Source: an uncultured Bacteroidales bacterium
GTDB taxonomy: Bacteria; Bacteroidota; Bacteroidia; Bacteroidales; Paludibacteraceae
Assembly (NCBI GenBank): GCA_902780235.1
Contig: CACZEL010000009.1
Coordinates: forward strand, 1-63,803
Direction: 5' to 3'
DNA: 63,803 bases
Below are positions 7,611-17,467 of the stretch, in pieces (the stretch's first letter is position 1; every line of letters begins with the position of its first letter). The notes beneath the pieces are model-generated. The model searched no databases. It was not told where the DNA came from and saw only the letters and a program-made list of their open reading frames with translations. The position numbers and the translations under genes were made by a program.

Positions 7611-9104
7611 ATGAACAGGATTTTTTGTTGGATAGCGATGACATTATTTAGCGCGTACGCCTTAGCGGGCGTACACGACCTTGTTTGGGACTATACGGTC
7701 TCGGCGCCGACGGAGAATCCGGATCGAGGGCTTCAGTACGGTTCGGCGGTGAATGATGCGGAAGGGGTGAAGAACGGTCTGAAGGGTATCAAGTTGAACA
7801 GTTCGGGGTGGTGCTCGTTTACGAAAGCCGCTGTACCCGGTGTACTAAAACTGACGTTCGGTCCGCGAAGCGGCATGAACCCTGCTTCGCTGCAAGTGCA
7901 TCTATGGGACGGTTCGCCGACGGGGGAAGTGACGCTTATTGCAGAGACCTGTGAGCAAAGATCATTGGCTACGCAGGCGATCCCGCTGACGGCGGAGCAG
8001 AACCATATTTTCATTACCCGCCTGCTGAACATGGAGACGGTGCTGCAGAAGATCGAGTTTGTGGCAGGTGAGACGGTCGAGCGGCAGCCGTGCGAAGAGG
8101 TGGCGGAGGAAGAAACTATCATGCCGGAGGTGCGCACAGATACCTTGTCCGCCAACGCACTTTTTTTCTTACGCGCGCTCGAGCAGGCGAACGCGACGGG
8201 CAAGCAGACGATCTATCTGCCCAACGGCGTGTATGACCTAGGCGGGTTGACGCTGACGACGATCGCGGCAAGCGGGATAGCGATCATCGGCGAATCGATG
8301 GAAGGGGTCGTCATCCGTAATACGCCGGATTACAGAGTGGAGTCGATTGACAAGAGTGCGACCTTGCGTATCGCACCAAACGTGGAGCATACCTATCTAC
8401 AGAATCTGACGATTCAGAACGCACTCGATTATTACGCCAATAACAACGGTCGTGCCGTCGCATTGTGGGATCAGGGCACTAAGACGATCTGCAAGAACGT
8501 ACGGCTGCTGAGTTATCAGGATACCTATTACAGCGACCATGTTGGTGCGCTCAAGTATTTCGAGGACTGCGAGATCCACGGCACGGTCGATTTCATCTGC
8601 GGGGACGGCAATGTGTATTTCAAGAACTGCCTCTTGTACTGCGAGAAACGCAGTGCGGACGGTCATGGATCGGATGCTTTGACGGCAAGTGGAGCAGACA
8701 AGGACGATAAGGGCTATGTGTTTGAGAGCTGCCGGGTGCAGAGCGAATGTCCGGTGGTGAGCCTCGGGCGCAGTTGGAAGAACAGTCCGCGGTGCGTGTT
8801 TCTGCGTACGGTTTTGGATTATAGCGCAGGGGATTTTGCATTGGAGAACAAAGATATCAAGCGCTGGACGATGCAAGGCATGTCGGTGCTTCCGAAGTGC
8901 TTCGGCGAGTACATGACGATGGACACGGAAGGACGTGTGATCTCGCCTGAGACGAATGACGTGACGTTTTTCTTCCGCGCTCGTACCAAAACGATACAAA
9001 CGATACTCACTCCTGCACAAGCGGAAGCCTACACGATGGAAAACGTGTTAGGTCCATGGGTAGAAGAAGCAAAACAACAAATACAAATTCATTTAACTAA
9101 CTAA
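7611..9104 (+). CDS. Pectinesterase-like secreted protein
   Basis: 497 residues from ATG 7611 (an upstream ATG lies before the promoter). A signal peptide (MNRIFCWIAMTLFSAYALA) is followed by a beta-sandwich-like N-terminal part and, from about residue 190, a pectinesterase right-handed beta helix. Family motifs visible: SYQDTYY (QDT), GTVDFICGDG (catalytic Asp; DFIFG in classical enzymes) and VSLGRSW (Arg). The QAVAL motif reads RAVAL, so the glutamine that helps form the oxyanion hole is replaced by Arg; GxYxE is also altered (GVYDLG). Carbohydrate esterase family 8 is therefore likely but the activity may differ. A paralogue follows 11 bases downstream. No SusC/SusD genes are nearby. Confidence 0.8.
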   Translation: MNRIFCWIAMTLFSAYALAGVHDLVWDYTVSAPTENPDRGLQYGSAVNDAEGVKNGLKGIKLNSSGWCSFTKAAVPGVLKLTFGPRSGMNPASLQVHLWDGSPTGEVTLIAETCEQRSLATQAIPLTAEQNHIFITRLLNMETVLQKIEFVAGETVERQPCEEVAEEETIMPEVRTDTLSANALFFLRALEQANATGKQTIYLPNGVYDLGGLTLTTIAASGIAIIGESMEGVVIRNTPDYRVESIDKSATLRIAPNVEHTYLQNLTIQNALDYYANNNGRAVALWDQGTKTICKNVRLLSYQDTYYSDHVGALKYFEDCEIHGTVDFICGDGNVYFKNCLLYCEKRSADGHGSDALTASGADKDDKGYVFESCRVQSECPVVSLGRSWKNSPRCVFLRTVLDYSAGDFALENKDIKRWTMQGMSVLPKCFGEYMTMDTEGRVISPETNDVTFFFRARTKTIQTILTPAQAEAYTMENVLGPWVEEAKQQIQIHLTN

Positions 9105-9115
9105 AATTATTCACA

Positions 9116-12061
9116 ATGAAAAAGATTTTTCTTTTTGCGTTAGGTGCTCTGATGAGCATAAGCGCATGGTCGTATGACAATGTGTCGGCGACGTTTAAGT
9201 GGACGGTCGGCAATGAGTCAGAGGCAACAATCATTTCGGCTGCGTCTGCGGGCGTAGGTTCGACGCAACGCAAGGTAGGTACGGCGCTGACCGAAGGTAC
9301 GCGTAACAACTTTGCTGCCAATCCCGGCGTGACGATGGTGACCTATACCCCGGCGAGCAACAAACCCGGTACGGTAGCCGAGGCCATGATCGAGTACAGC
9401 GTGAAGATGAAGAAAGGTGTCACTTTTACGCTGAAGGGTATTCACTACGATGCCATCAAACAGGGAACGAATAACGCTTCGTATCACTGGACGTATGCCG
9501 TAGATGGTGTGGAGGCAAACCCGACACAAGTGGTAGCGGATGATATCCTTCGCGATAACAACACGACCGGTACTCCCGATTTGCTTCACAGCCATCTGGT
9601 GACGGCTTCTGCAGGACGCGAGGTCGCTGTTCGATTCTATGTTTCCGGTTTTGATGCCACTAAGTTGTTTTGTCTTTGCAATATCATGCTGATGGGTACC
9701 ATTAACGGCGAAGAGGAAGTACGTTCGTTCACGGATTTCGAGATCGAGTTCCGCGATGATCCGTTCACCGTTTTGCTGCCGGAAGGCGGTGAGCTGCCTA
9801 CAGGCGTGACGGTAGAAGGCACGACTTATAACGGCGGTCAGCATGGCGTACAGGGCGGTACGATTACCGTTCCAGTAGATGGCCCGGTGAAATTCACCAT
9901 CGGTGCTTGCACCTATAGCCAGACCGGAATCACGGTGAAGAAGAACGGCGAGGATTTCGCAACTATCAGCAACAAAGCTGCTTGCGGTGAGCAGATACCG
10001 CACTATGACCAATTTATTACTTGGACCTACAACGTAGAGGAAGCAGCGACGTTGACCTTCGAGTTCGGCTCGCAGACCTACGTACCATATTTCTTTGCGG
10101 AGGCATGTGACTTCGTGCCGCAGGTAGAGGTGCGTTATTTCGATACCGACGGTAAGACCCTTATTGGTGAGCCGCAGATAGTAGAAGGCGGTTCGGCTCT
10201 GACTTTTGCCTATGGTGTAGAGAACGTGACGGTCGCAGAAGGAAAAGTTTTCCGCGGATGGTTTAACGCTTCGACTCCGACGGCTACAAAAGTGGCAGAG
10301 GGTACTCCGCTGACGGAGGATCTGAGTCTGTACGCAAAAGCAACCGAGTATGAGATCGCCGAAACAGGTAAGATCTTCACCTATGACCTGACGAAGAACT
10401 ACTTCTACATGGAGGATCATGAGCTCATCTCTACCGAGGGAGGTAAGTACCATAACGCTCAACACGGATGGGTCTTCGGAAACGGCAACACGCTGAGCAT
10501 CGAGGTAGCAGGTAACGCCCTGCTGTCCGTAGGTGTCTGCACGTATTCGAATACCGGCGCGACCTTGGTCAAAAATGCTACCGACAGCGTCATCGGACAG
10601 TTAGAGGTAGAGAAAGAAGTGACCCCGGACGGCTCGGAGCAAACGATCCACTACAACGGCGAAGCAACCGTGCTGACCTTCCATTTCACCGGCACGACTT
10701 ATATTCACTCGATCAAGGTCTATAACGTCAACACTATCCCGACGAAGAATGAGGCGGGTTACTTCATGATTGCACCGGACGATGCAGCGGGCTTCCTGCT
10801 GGCGCTCACTTCCGCTGCTGACGGAGATAAGATCTTCCTGCCGAACGGAACCTACGACCTCGGCGAGGCTGTACTGACCCCGATCAGCAAGAACAACCTC
10901 TCTATCATCGGTCAATCGATGGAGAACACGATCATCAAGAACGCTCCGGACTTCCATAATGAGGGTATCGGTACGACCGCTACTTTCCTCATCACTGCTA
11001 CCAACACCTATTTCCAGGATCTGACAATCCAGAACGCCTTGGATTATTTCGGTGCTATCAATGCCGGTCTGGGCGGTGGACGTGCTGTGTGTCTGCAGGA
11101 TAAGGGTACGAAGACGATCTGCAAGAACGTCCGTCTGCTCAGTAATCAGGATACCTACTACAGCAACAAGGTAGGTGCCGTCAAGTACTTCGAGACCTGC
11201 GATATCCACGGAACCGTCGATTTTATCTGCGGTGACGGTAGCGTTTATTTCCACGGCACGAGCTTGGTTTGCGAGCAACGCAACCCGAACGGCGGTGGAG
11301 CAGACGCAGTAACCGCCAGCAACGCCGACGCCAGCGACAAGGGATATGTCTTCAACTATTGTACGGTTACGTACGCAGAGAATATCGAGGGCGCCCTGCC
11401 GGTTGTCAGCCTGGGTCGTAGTTGGAACAACGCGCCGAAGACCGTCTTCCTCAATACTTTCCTCGATAACTCGAACGGTGAGCTGATCATGACCAAGGAT
11501 GCGTCTCAGCAGAAAGACAAAGTGGCTCGTTGGACCCTCGGCGCCATGAACGCGCTGCCGACACTCTTCGGCGAGTACAACTCGGTTGATAGCGAAGGCA
11601 ACGTCATCTCTCCGGAGTCAAACAATGTGACCTTTGTTCTCGGCGAGAGTGAGAAGCAGATGGAGACCATCCTCACGGCAGAGCAGGCGGCTACTTATAC
11701 CATCGACTACACCCTCGGCGACTGGTCTGAGACCGCTCAGGCAGACGCTACGCAGGCGATAGCGGACGAAGAGAATATCGATCCGGAGGGCATCTACCTG
11801 GTTGAGTACCTCGAAGGTGGTTACGCCATCGTAAAGGGTACCGACTTTACCCAGAGAGAATTCGTTCCGCAAGGCGATCACACGCTGCGTAAAGCGAACG
11901 CACGCGGCGGTTTCGGAGAAACAGCAGGCGAGGGCCCCGAAGGCGTGGAGAACGTCCTGAATAATAACAACGAGAGCGAATGGCAGAAAGTGCTGCGTGA
12001 CGGTCAGGTGATTATCCTCCGTGACGGTAAGGCATTTAATGTATTAGGTGCAGAGCTCTAA
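9116..12061 (+). CDS. Large multidomain pectinesterase-like protein
   Basis: 981 residues with signal peptide (KKIFLFALGALMSISAWS). Order: N-terminal beta-sandwich domain (about 20-195), a second beta-sandwich (about 200-335), an InlB/Flg_new-type repeat (VRYFDTDGKTLIGEPQIVEGGS... FRGWFNAS..., about 340-420), a third beta-sandwich similar to the second (YHNAQHGWVFGNG..., about 420-540), and a pectinesterase beta helix (about 545-880) with SNQDTYY, GTVDFICGDG and VSLGRSW. The QAVAL position again reads RAVCL. The C-terminus (KVLRDGQVIILRDGKAFNVLG) resembles the ends of the proteins at 50282 and 51469, perhaps a sorting tag. Its end overlaps the MATE gene by 14 bases. Confidence 0.8.
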   Translation: MKKIFLFALGALMSISAWSYDNVSATFKWTVGNESEATIISAASAGVGSTQRKVGTALTEGTRNNFAANPGVTMVTYTPASNKPGTVAEAMIEYSVKMKKGVTFTLKGIHYDAIKQGTNNASYHWTYAVDGVEANPTQVVADDILRDNNTTGTPDLLHSHLVTASAGREVAVRFYVSGFDATKLFCLCNIMLMGTINGEEEVRSFTDFEIEFRDDPFTVLLPEGGELPTGVTVEGTTYNGGQHGVQGGTITVPVDGPVKFTIGACTYSQTGITVKKNGEDFATISNKAACGEQIPHYDQFITWTYNVEEAATLTFEFGSQTYVPYFFAEACDFVPQVEVRYFDTDGKTLIGEPQIVEGGSALTFAYGVENVTVAEGKVFRGWFNASTPTATKVAEGTPLTEDLSLYAKATEYEIAETGKIFTYDLTKNYFYMEDHELISTEGGKYHNAQHGWVFGNGNTLSIEVAGNALLSVGVCTYSNTGATLVKNATDSVIGQLEVEKEVTPDGSEQTIHYNGEATVLTFHFTGTTYIHSIKVYNVNTIPTKNEAGYFMIAPDDAAGFLLALTSAADGDKIFLPNGTYDLGEAVLTPISKNNLSIIGQSMENTIIKNAPDFHNEGIGTTATFLITATNTYFQDLTIQNALDYFGAINAGLGGGRAVCLQDKGTKTICKNVRLLSNQDTYYSNKVGAVKYFETCDIHGTVDFICGDGSVYFHGTSLVCEQRNPNGGGADAVTASNADASDKGYVFNYCTVTYAENIEGALPVVSLGRSWNNAPKTVFLNTFLDNSNGELIMTKDASQQKDKVARWTLGAMNALPTLFGEYNSVDSEGNVISPESNNVTFVLGESEKQMETILTAEQAATYTIDYTLGDWSETAQADATQAIADEENIDPEGIYLVEYLEGGYAIVKGTDFTQREFVPQGDHTLRKANARGGFGETAGEGPEGVENVLNNNNESEWQKVLRDGQVIILRDGKAFNVLGAEL

Positions 12062-13385
12062 TCGCGACATATTACGTCTCGCCGTACCGAGTATCTTGGC
12101 GAACATAACAATCCCTTTGGTGGGCATTGTGGATACCGCTATCGTCGGGCATCTGAGTGATGCTGCGGCGATAGGCGGTATCGCCATCGGTACGATGCTC
12201 TTTGACCTGCTGTACTGGAACTTCGGTTTTCTGCGTGTAGGTACCTCCGGTCTGACAGCGCAGGCGTATGGGAAAGGTGAAAGGTTAAAGGAGAAAGGTG
12301 AAAGGGTTCCTCCGGAGTGCCGGAAGATCCTGACGCAGAGCGTGACGATCGCGCTGATAGCCGCTTTTGCCATATGGGCGATACAGTATCTCTTCGTGAC
12401 GGCCGTCTTGGCGATCGTGCCCTGTTCGGCAGAGGTGGCAGCGGTAGCACGGGACTATTTCTTCGTGCGCATCTGGGCAGCGCCGGCGACCATGATGCTC
12501 TTTACTTTCAAGGGTTGGTTCATCGGCATGCAAGACACGAAGAGTCCGATGGCGGTGGATATACTGGTTAATGTGGTGAACATGGCCGCCAGTTATTACC
12601 TCGCCGTTCATACCCCGTTAGGCGTAGTGGGCGTGGCACACGGTACGGTCATCGCGCAATATAGCGGACTGACGCTGGCGATCGGCATCCTGTGCATCAA
12701 GTACGGCATCATCCATATCGGTCTGAAGGAGATCATCGAGGCGATGCGGTGGACGGAAGTGAAGCGAATGATGTCGCTCAACGGCAATATATTCATTCGC
12801 TCGCTCTGTATGATGGTGGTGTATGTAGGTTATACGAGTCTGGCAAGCCGGTTCGGTGATACGGAACTGGCGGTGAGCAGTATTATGATGAAACTGTTCA
12901 TGTTCTTCTCTTTCTTCGTGGACGGTTTTGCCTATGCCGGTGAAGCGCTGGTTGGGAAGGCATTCGGGGAATTAAAAATTAAAAATGAAAAATTAAAAAT
13001 TGACGAAATAGTCCGTCAACTATTCAAATGGGCGATAGGGGTAGGACTGCTTTTCTCCTTGATCTATGGGGTATTGGGAAGGATGAATATCGAGTTGATG
13101 ACCAGCGATGAGACGGTGATTGAGGCTGCGATGCAGTATATCGGATGGTTGATCGCGATGCCGTTCGTCAGTGCGTTGGCGTTCATGTGGGACGGCGTTT
13201 ATATAGGTGCTACAGCCGGCAAACAGATCCGCAATGCGATGATCTGGGCAGCAGTCGGTTTTGTGGCAGGCTATTTGCTTACGTACCGTTGGTTCGGTGC
13301 GCAGGCACTTTATATCGGTTATTTCGCGCACTTGATAGCGCGATCACTTTATTTGACAGTAGAATGGAAAAAAGTTGAAAGGTGA
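12048..13385 (+). CDS. MATE-family multidrug/Na+ antiporter (DinF-like)
   Basis: 445 residues starting at GTG 12048, overlapping the previous stop. The start (ILRLAVPSILANITIPLVGIVDTAIVGHL) and the DTAIVGHL segment are typical of MatE proteins, which have twelve membrane helices and export cationic drugs or metabolites against Na+ or H+. Two loops are encoded by short tandem arrays: residues about 75-87 (GKGERLKEKGER, 12272-12306) and about 307-318 (ELKIKNEKLKIDE, 12970-13003), both falling between membrane helices. The gene ends in another array (KKVER then stop). It is followed at 4 bases by an RND adaptor gene, so two efflux systems share one transcript. Confidence 0.9.
   Translation: MQSSNRDILRLAVPSILANITIPLVGIVDTAIVGHLSDAAAIGGIAIGTMLFDLLYWNFGFLRVGTSGLTAQAYGKGERLKEKGERVPPECRKILTQSVTIALIAAFAIWAIQYLFVTAVLAIVPCSAEVAAVARDYFFVRIWAAPATMMLFTFKGWFIGMQDTKSPMAVDILVNVVNMAASYYLAVHTPLGVVGVAHGTVIAQYSGLTLAIGILCIKYGIIHIGLKEIIEAMRWTEVKRMMSLNGNIFIRSLCMMVVYVGYTSLASRFGDTELAVSSIMMKLFMFFSFFVDGFAYAGEALVGKAFGELKIKNEKLKIDEIVRQLFKWAIGVGLLFSLIYGVLGRMNIELMTSDETVIEAAMQYIGWLIAMPFVSALAFMWDGVYIGATAGKQIRNAMIWAAVGFVAGYLLTYRWFGAQALYIGYFAHLIARSLYLTVEWKKVER
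12272..12306 (+). repeat. Heptanucleotide array inside MATE gene
   Basis: Units of GAAAGGT type (GAAAGGT, GAAAGGT, TAAAGGA, GAAAGGT, GAAAGGG). The same family occurs at 13371-13391, 17453-17480, 20340-20373, 24016-24063, 32795-32821 and, inverted, 41706-41737. Confidence 0.85.
12970..13003 (+). repeat. Heptanucleotide array, AATTAAA family, inside MATE gene
   Basis: Units AATTAAA, AATTAAA, AATGAAA, AATTAAA, AATTGAC, read in frame as a Lys/Glu-rich loop. The inverse form occurs between genes at 63633-63668. Confidence 0.85.
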
Positions 13386-13389
13386 AAGG

Positions 13390-14412
13390 ATGAAAGAAAT
13401 TTATTATATATTCATTTTGGCGCTGCTTTTTCTTGGATCTTGCACGAAACATGACAGTGCGCAACGGGAGCAGGCACCTATCAAGGTGAAGACGATGGTG
13501 GTAGCACCGCAGGAGAACGGTGCGGTCTCGCGTTATGTGGGTGCGATCGAACCCGCGCACATTACGCCGCTGAGTCTGCAGACCACGGGTAGAGTAGTGG
13601 AGATAGCGGTGAAGAACGGTCAGCGTGTGACTCAAGGTCAGACGATTCTGGCGGTAGATAACACGCAGGCATTGAATGCGCTCCGCACCGCTGAGGCTTC
13701 GTTACGTCATGCACAGGACGGTTTTGACCGCGTGAGCAAGGTGCATGACAAGGGAGTCGTGTCAGATCAGAAGATGGTGGAGATAGAGAGCCAGTTGGCA
13801 CAAGCTCGCTCGCTCTATGAAGCGGCTCAACAGCAATTGAAGGAATGTACGCTGACCGCTCCCTGCGAGGGCGTGATCGACGGACTGAATATGGTGGTCG
13901 GACAAACGGTTCTGCCCGGAACGACGCTCTGTACGATCCTCGACATGCGAGCGTACAGTGTCCGCTTTACCGTGCCGGAAGCGGAGATCGGTGCCTTGCC
14001 CGATAAAGGGCAAGTCGTTTGTGAGGCTATTCATGCCGAACTGCCGATCACGATCACAGAACGCGGCATAACCGCCAACCCTCTCACGCATACCTATGAG
14101 GTGGTAGCTGACATCAAAGACAAAGCCGAAGGACTCAAAGCAGGTATGGTAGCCGTTGTCAAGCTAAAAGCTAACAGCCAACAGCTAACAGCTTCTCAAA
14201 ACATCGTTATTCCGGCACAATGCGTACTGTTAAAACCCGAAGGAGCGACCGTGTGGGTAGTGGAAGACGGAAAAGCTGCGCGACGCCTCGTGACGGTGGA
14301 CGGCTACCAGGCTGACGGCGTACGCGTGACGGAAGGATTACAAGAAGGCGATCAATTGATCACCGAAGGATATCAGAAACTTTACAACGGCTGTCTTGTT
14401 GAAAACGAGTAA
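13390..14412 (+). CDS. RND efflux membrane-fusion (adaptor) lipoprotein
   Basis: 340 residues. I choose ATG 13390; an in-frame TTG at 13375 lies in a repeat array. The signal peptide ends LLFLGSC (lipobox), so it is a periplasmic inner-membrane lipoprotein. Family features: YVGAIEPAHITPLSLQTTGRVVEIAVKNGQRVTQGQTILAVD (first lipoyl half; split here), a coiled hairpin with KVHDKGVVSDQKMVEIESQLAQA, the second half APCEGVIDGLNMVVGQTVLPGTTLC, and a C-terminal barrel. It links the RND pump at 14396 to an outer-membrane channel. Residues about 257-268 (KANSQQLTAS) derive from a heptanucleotide array. The GAAAGG before the start, a possible ribosome-binding site, is also repeat-derived. Confidence 0.9.
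   Translation: MKEIYYIFILALLFLGSCTKHDSAQREQAPIKVKTMVVAPQENGAVSRYVGAIEPAHITPLSLQTTGRVVEIAVKNGQRVTQGQTILAVDNTQALNALRTAEASLRHAQDGFDRVSKVHDKGVVSDQKMVEIESQLAQARSLYEAAQQQLKECTLTAPCEGVIDGLNMVVGQTVLPGTTLCTILDMRAYSVRFTVPEAEIGALPDKGQVVCEAIHAELPITITERGITANPLTHTYEVVADIKDKAEGLKAGMVAVVKLKANSQQLTASQNIVIPAQCVLLKPEGATVWVVEDGKAARRLVTVDGYQADGVRVTEGLQEGDQLITEGYQKLYNGCLVENE
14161..14193 (+). repeat. Heptanucleotide array inside RND adaptor gene
   Basis: Units AGCTAAA, AGCTAAC, AGCCAAC, AGCTAAC, AGC. Encodes the peptide KANSQQLTAS, close to IANSQQPIA at 5326 and 17850. Confidence 0.85.
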
Positions 14413-17400
14413 ACACATAGAAGGAGCCATGCGGCATCACGGCATCGTGATGGCGTTGTTCATCGGTTTGATGGCTTTTGGCATCTGGTCGTTGCCGCGG
14501 ATGAACAAGGATGAGTTTCCGCAGTTCTCTATTCGGCAAGGACTCGTCGTGGCGCTTTATCCGGGTGCTACCGCCGATGAGGTGGAGCAGCAGGTGACGA
14601 TGCCGTTGGAGGACTATATCAACTCATTCGAGGCGGTGGATAAGAAACTCACCTACAGCATCTCGGAGGACGGCATGGCGTATGTCTACGTGATGCTGCG
14701 CATGGCGGATATCGATAATGAGGTGGCGTGGAATAAGATTCGTGCCGGTCTGCCGCTCTTGCAGAAGACCAAGATGCCTACCGGAGTGTTGCAGACCGCG
14801 CTCATCGATGATTTCGGAAACACTTCGTCTATCCTTATCGCCGTGGAGAGTGACCAACGCAGCCCACGGGAGTTGGAGCAGTACGCCAAGCAGGTTTGTG
14901 CCCATTTGCGCACGATCCCCGAGATGGGCAAACTGCGTATCATGGGTCAGCAGACCGAAGAGATCGCGATCACGATTGATATAGAGCAGTTGTCCCGATA
15001 CGGCATCAACCCGACAGCGCTGCAGACGCAGTTGGCCTTGCAGGGTTTACGTACGATAGGAGGCGAACAGGCAGGGCAGAGTCTACAGGTACTCATCCCT
15101 TATCAGTCGGAATACGAGATGCAGGAACAGATCGTATGGTCGGATCCCGTCTCCGGCGCGACCTTGCGACTCAAGGATATCGCATCTGTCACGCGTCGCT
15201 ATCAGGCGCCGAAGCAATATGTGACTTTTAACGGTCAGTCCTGCCTGATCCTGAACATGGAGATGGTGCCTGGCAATAACATTGTGGCGTTCGGTCAAGA
15301 GGTGGATAAACAACTGACTGAGGCATCGGTGCTCCTTCCGCCGGATATTCAATTCCACCGCATCACCGATCAGCCGAAAGTAGTGAACGACTCTGTACTC
15401 TCTTTCTTGCGGGATATACTGATCTCCATCTTGGTGGTCATCGCCGTGATGCTGATGCTCTTCCCGCTGCGTACGGCGCTGGTGGCTGCAACGGGTCTGC
15501 CGGTCTGCACCGCTATCTGTATAGGCTTGATGTACGTGACGGGTATCGAACTGAATACCGTTACCTTGGCGGCGCTCATCTTCGTGCTCGGTATGATCGT
15601 CGATGACTCGGTGATCGTGATTGACGGATACACCAACTATCTGGACCGGCACCATTCGCGCTGGTACGCAGCCAACGTCAGCACGAGTCTCTTGTTCGTA
15701 CCGATGTCCCTCGCTACGATGGCTATTTGCGGTATGTTCTTCCCTATGACCCGTATCATCACGGGACCTTTGGGTGAGTTCGTGCAGTACTTCCCGTGGG
15801 CGGTGTTGTATGCCCTCGTGGCAAGTATTTTCTATGCGACATGGGTGACGCCGTTCTTATCGTTCCGCTATATCCGTTTACGCAAGGCCGATGAACTGAA
15901 TTTCGTGGAGCGTATCCAGAACCGTTTCTTCGCGTGGCTGCAAGCGGCGTATAAGAAAGGGTTGACGGCTTGTTTTGATCATCCGTTCATCGTGTGGCTG
16001 CTTTTGGGTGGCGCCACGACGATCGGTATCGTGCTGCTCTTTAACCGTAACTTGCAACTGCTGCCGAAAGCGGAGCGTGAGTTCTTCGCCGTGGAGATCC
16101 ACTTACGAGACGGAGCGACGGTGGAAGAGAGTGCGGTGGTGGCCGACTCCTTGGCTTCTATCTTACGTCAAGACGCACGCGTGCAGAGTGTGACGGCTTT
16201 CATCGGTCAGTCCTCCCCGCGTTTCCATGCTACCTATACGCCGCAGACGCCGGCGCCTAACTACGCTCAACTGATCGTCAATACGCCGTCGAGCAAAGCG
16301 ACAGGACAGTTGCTCAAGGAGTATGGAACGAAATACGATAACTATTTCCCGAACGCCTATGCGCGGTTCAAGCAGTTGGACTATCAGGCGGTGAAGAACC
16401 CGCTGGAGGTGCGTGTGCAGGGCGATAACTGGGAAGTCATGGCGCCTATTGCCGACAGTATTGCCCGCTTTATGGTGCGCCAGCCGGAGTTACGATGGAT
16501 ACATAGCGATTTTGACCGCACGGCGGCTTCGACCCGTATCGTGCTCAAGGCCGATGAGGCGACGCGACTCGGTATCACGCAGACGATGCTCTCGTTGTAC
16601 CTTCGTCAGGTGACGCAAGGCGCGACGCTCACCACGCTCTACGAAGGAAGTTATGGCGTACCGGTCGTGCTCTATACGGAAAATACGGCGCAGATGGGTG
16701 TGACGGATCTGGAGAATATCCAAGTGCCGACCGCGATACCCGGTGTATGGGTGCCCTTACGCCAAGTAGCGACGCTCGAACCCGCATGGCATCATACGAA
16801 ACTGGAACGCCGAAATGCGGTTCGTACAATCACCGTTGGAGCGGACCTGCGCGGAACGGTGAGCCAGGTGTCGGCGGAGAAGAAAGTGAAAGAATGGATA
16901 GATAGTCATCTGACTGAACTGCCGGAAGGCGTGACGGTGACGTATGGCGGTTTGAGCGAGATCAACGGACTGCTCATTCCACAGATACTATGGTCGGTAG
17001 TAGCCGCTTTGGCGGTGATGCTGCTGTTGCTGCTCTACCACTTCGGTAAGATCGGTTTGGCGTTGCTGACACTCTCGAGTGCGATCCTGTGTCTCTTCGG
17101 TTCGATGACCGGTTTGTGGCTTTTTGATCTGGATATATCCATCACGGCCGTGTTGGGTATTGTCAGTCTGATCGGAATCATCGTTCGTAATGCGATCATG
17201 ATGTACGAGTACGCGGAGGATGCCCGTAAGTACAAGCACTTGACGTACCGTGAGGCTGCGTTCCAAGCCGGTATCCGACGTATGCGTCCGGTGTTCCTGA
17301 CGAGTGCCACAACGGCTTTGGGTGTGCTGCCGATGATCATTGCCGCCACCAGCCTCTGGATGCCGATGGGAGTGGTGATTTGCTTTGGAACGATCTTTAC

Positions 17401-17467
17401 CTTACCGCTGACGGTGACGATCCTGCCGGTGGTGTATTGGAAAGTGCATGGGAAAGGTGAAAAGTGA
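14396..17467 (+). CDS. RND-family efflux pump permease
   Basis: 1023 residues, the usual RND pump length. Start taken at TTG 14396 overlapping the adaptor gene; ATG 14429 (MRHHGIVMALF) is an alternative and leaves a very short lead before helix 1. Features: N-terminal helix then FPQFSIRQGLVVALYPGATADEVEQQVT, porter domains, helix 4 region with GMIVDDSVIVIDGY (acidic residues of proton relay), repeated second half with LWSVVAALAVMLLLLLYHFGKIG and GIVSLIGIIVRNAIMMYEYAEDA, and FLTSATTALGVLPM. It pumps substrates with the adaptor at 13390. No outer-membrane TolC-like gene is in the operon, so the channel must be encoded elsewhere. Confidence 0.9.
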   Translation: MLKTSKHIEGAMRHHGIVMALFIGLMAFGIWSLPRMNKDEFPQFSIRQGLVVALYPGATADEVEQQVTMPLEDYINSFEAVDKKLTYSISEDGMAYVYVMLRMADIDNEVAWNKIRAGLPLLQKTKMPTGVLQTALIDDFGNTSSILIAVESDQRSPRELEQYAKQVCAHLRTIPEMGKLRIMGQQTEEIAITIDIEQLSRYGINPTALQTQLALQGLRTIGGEQAGQSLQVLIPYQSEYEMQEQIVWSDPVSGATLRLKDIASVTRRYQAPKQYVTFNGQSCLILNMEMVPGNNIVAFGQEVDKQLTEASVLLPPDIQFHRITDQPKVVNDSVLSFLRDILISILVVIAVMLMLFPLRTALVAATGLPVCTAICIGLMYVTGIELNTVTLAALIFVLGMIVDDSVIVIDGYTNYLDRHHSRWYAANVSTSLLFVPMSLATMAICGMFFPMTRIITGPLGEFVQYFPWAVLYALVASIFYATWVTPFLSFRYIRLRKADELNFVERIQNRFFAWLQAAYKKGLTACFDHPFIVWLLLGGATTIGIVLLFNRNLQLLPKAEREFFAVEIHLRDGATVEESAVVADSLASILRQDARVQSVTAFIGQSSPRFHATYTPQTPAPNYAQLIVNTPSSKATGQLLKEYGTKYDNYFPNAYARFKQLDYQAVKNPLEVRVQGDNWEVMAPIADSIARFMVRQPELRWIHSDFDRTAASTRIVLKADEATRLGITQTMLSLYLRQVTQGATLTTLYEGSYGVPVVLYTENTAQMGVTDLENIQVPTAIPGVWVPLRQVATLEPAWHHTKLERRNAVRTITVGADLRGTVSQVSAEKKVKEWIDSHLTELPEGVTVTYGGLSEINGLLIPQILWSVVAALAVMLLLLLYHFGKIGLALLTLSSAILCLFGSMTGLWLFDLDISITAVLGIVSLIGIIVRNAIMMYEYAEDARKYKHLTYREAAFQAGIRRMRPVFLTSATTALGVLPMIIAATSLWMPMGVVICFGTIFTLPLTVTILPVVYWKVHGKGEK

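Noticed and set aside
9218-10465. Long minus-strand frame (415 codons) opposite the pectinesterase-like gene
   Set aside because: It lacks recognisable motifs and start signals and mirrors the codon pattern of the plus-strand gene, whose domains are clear.
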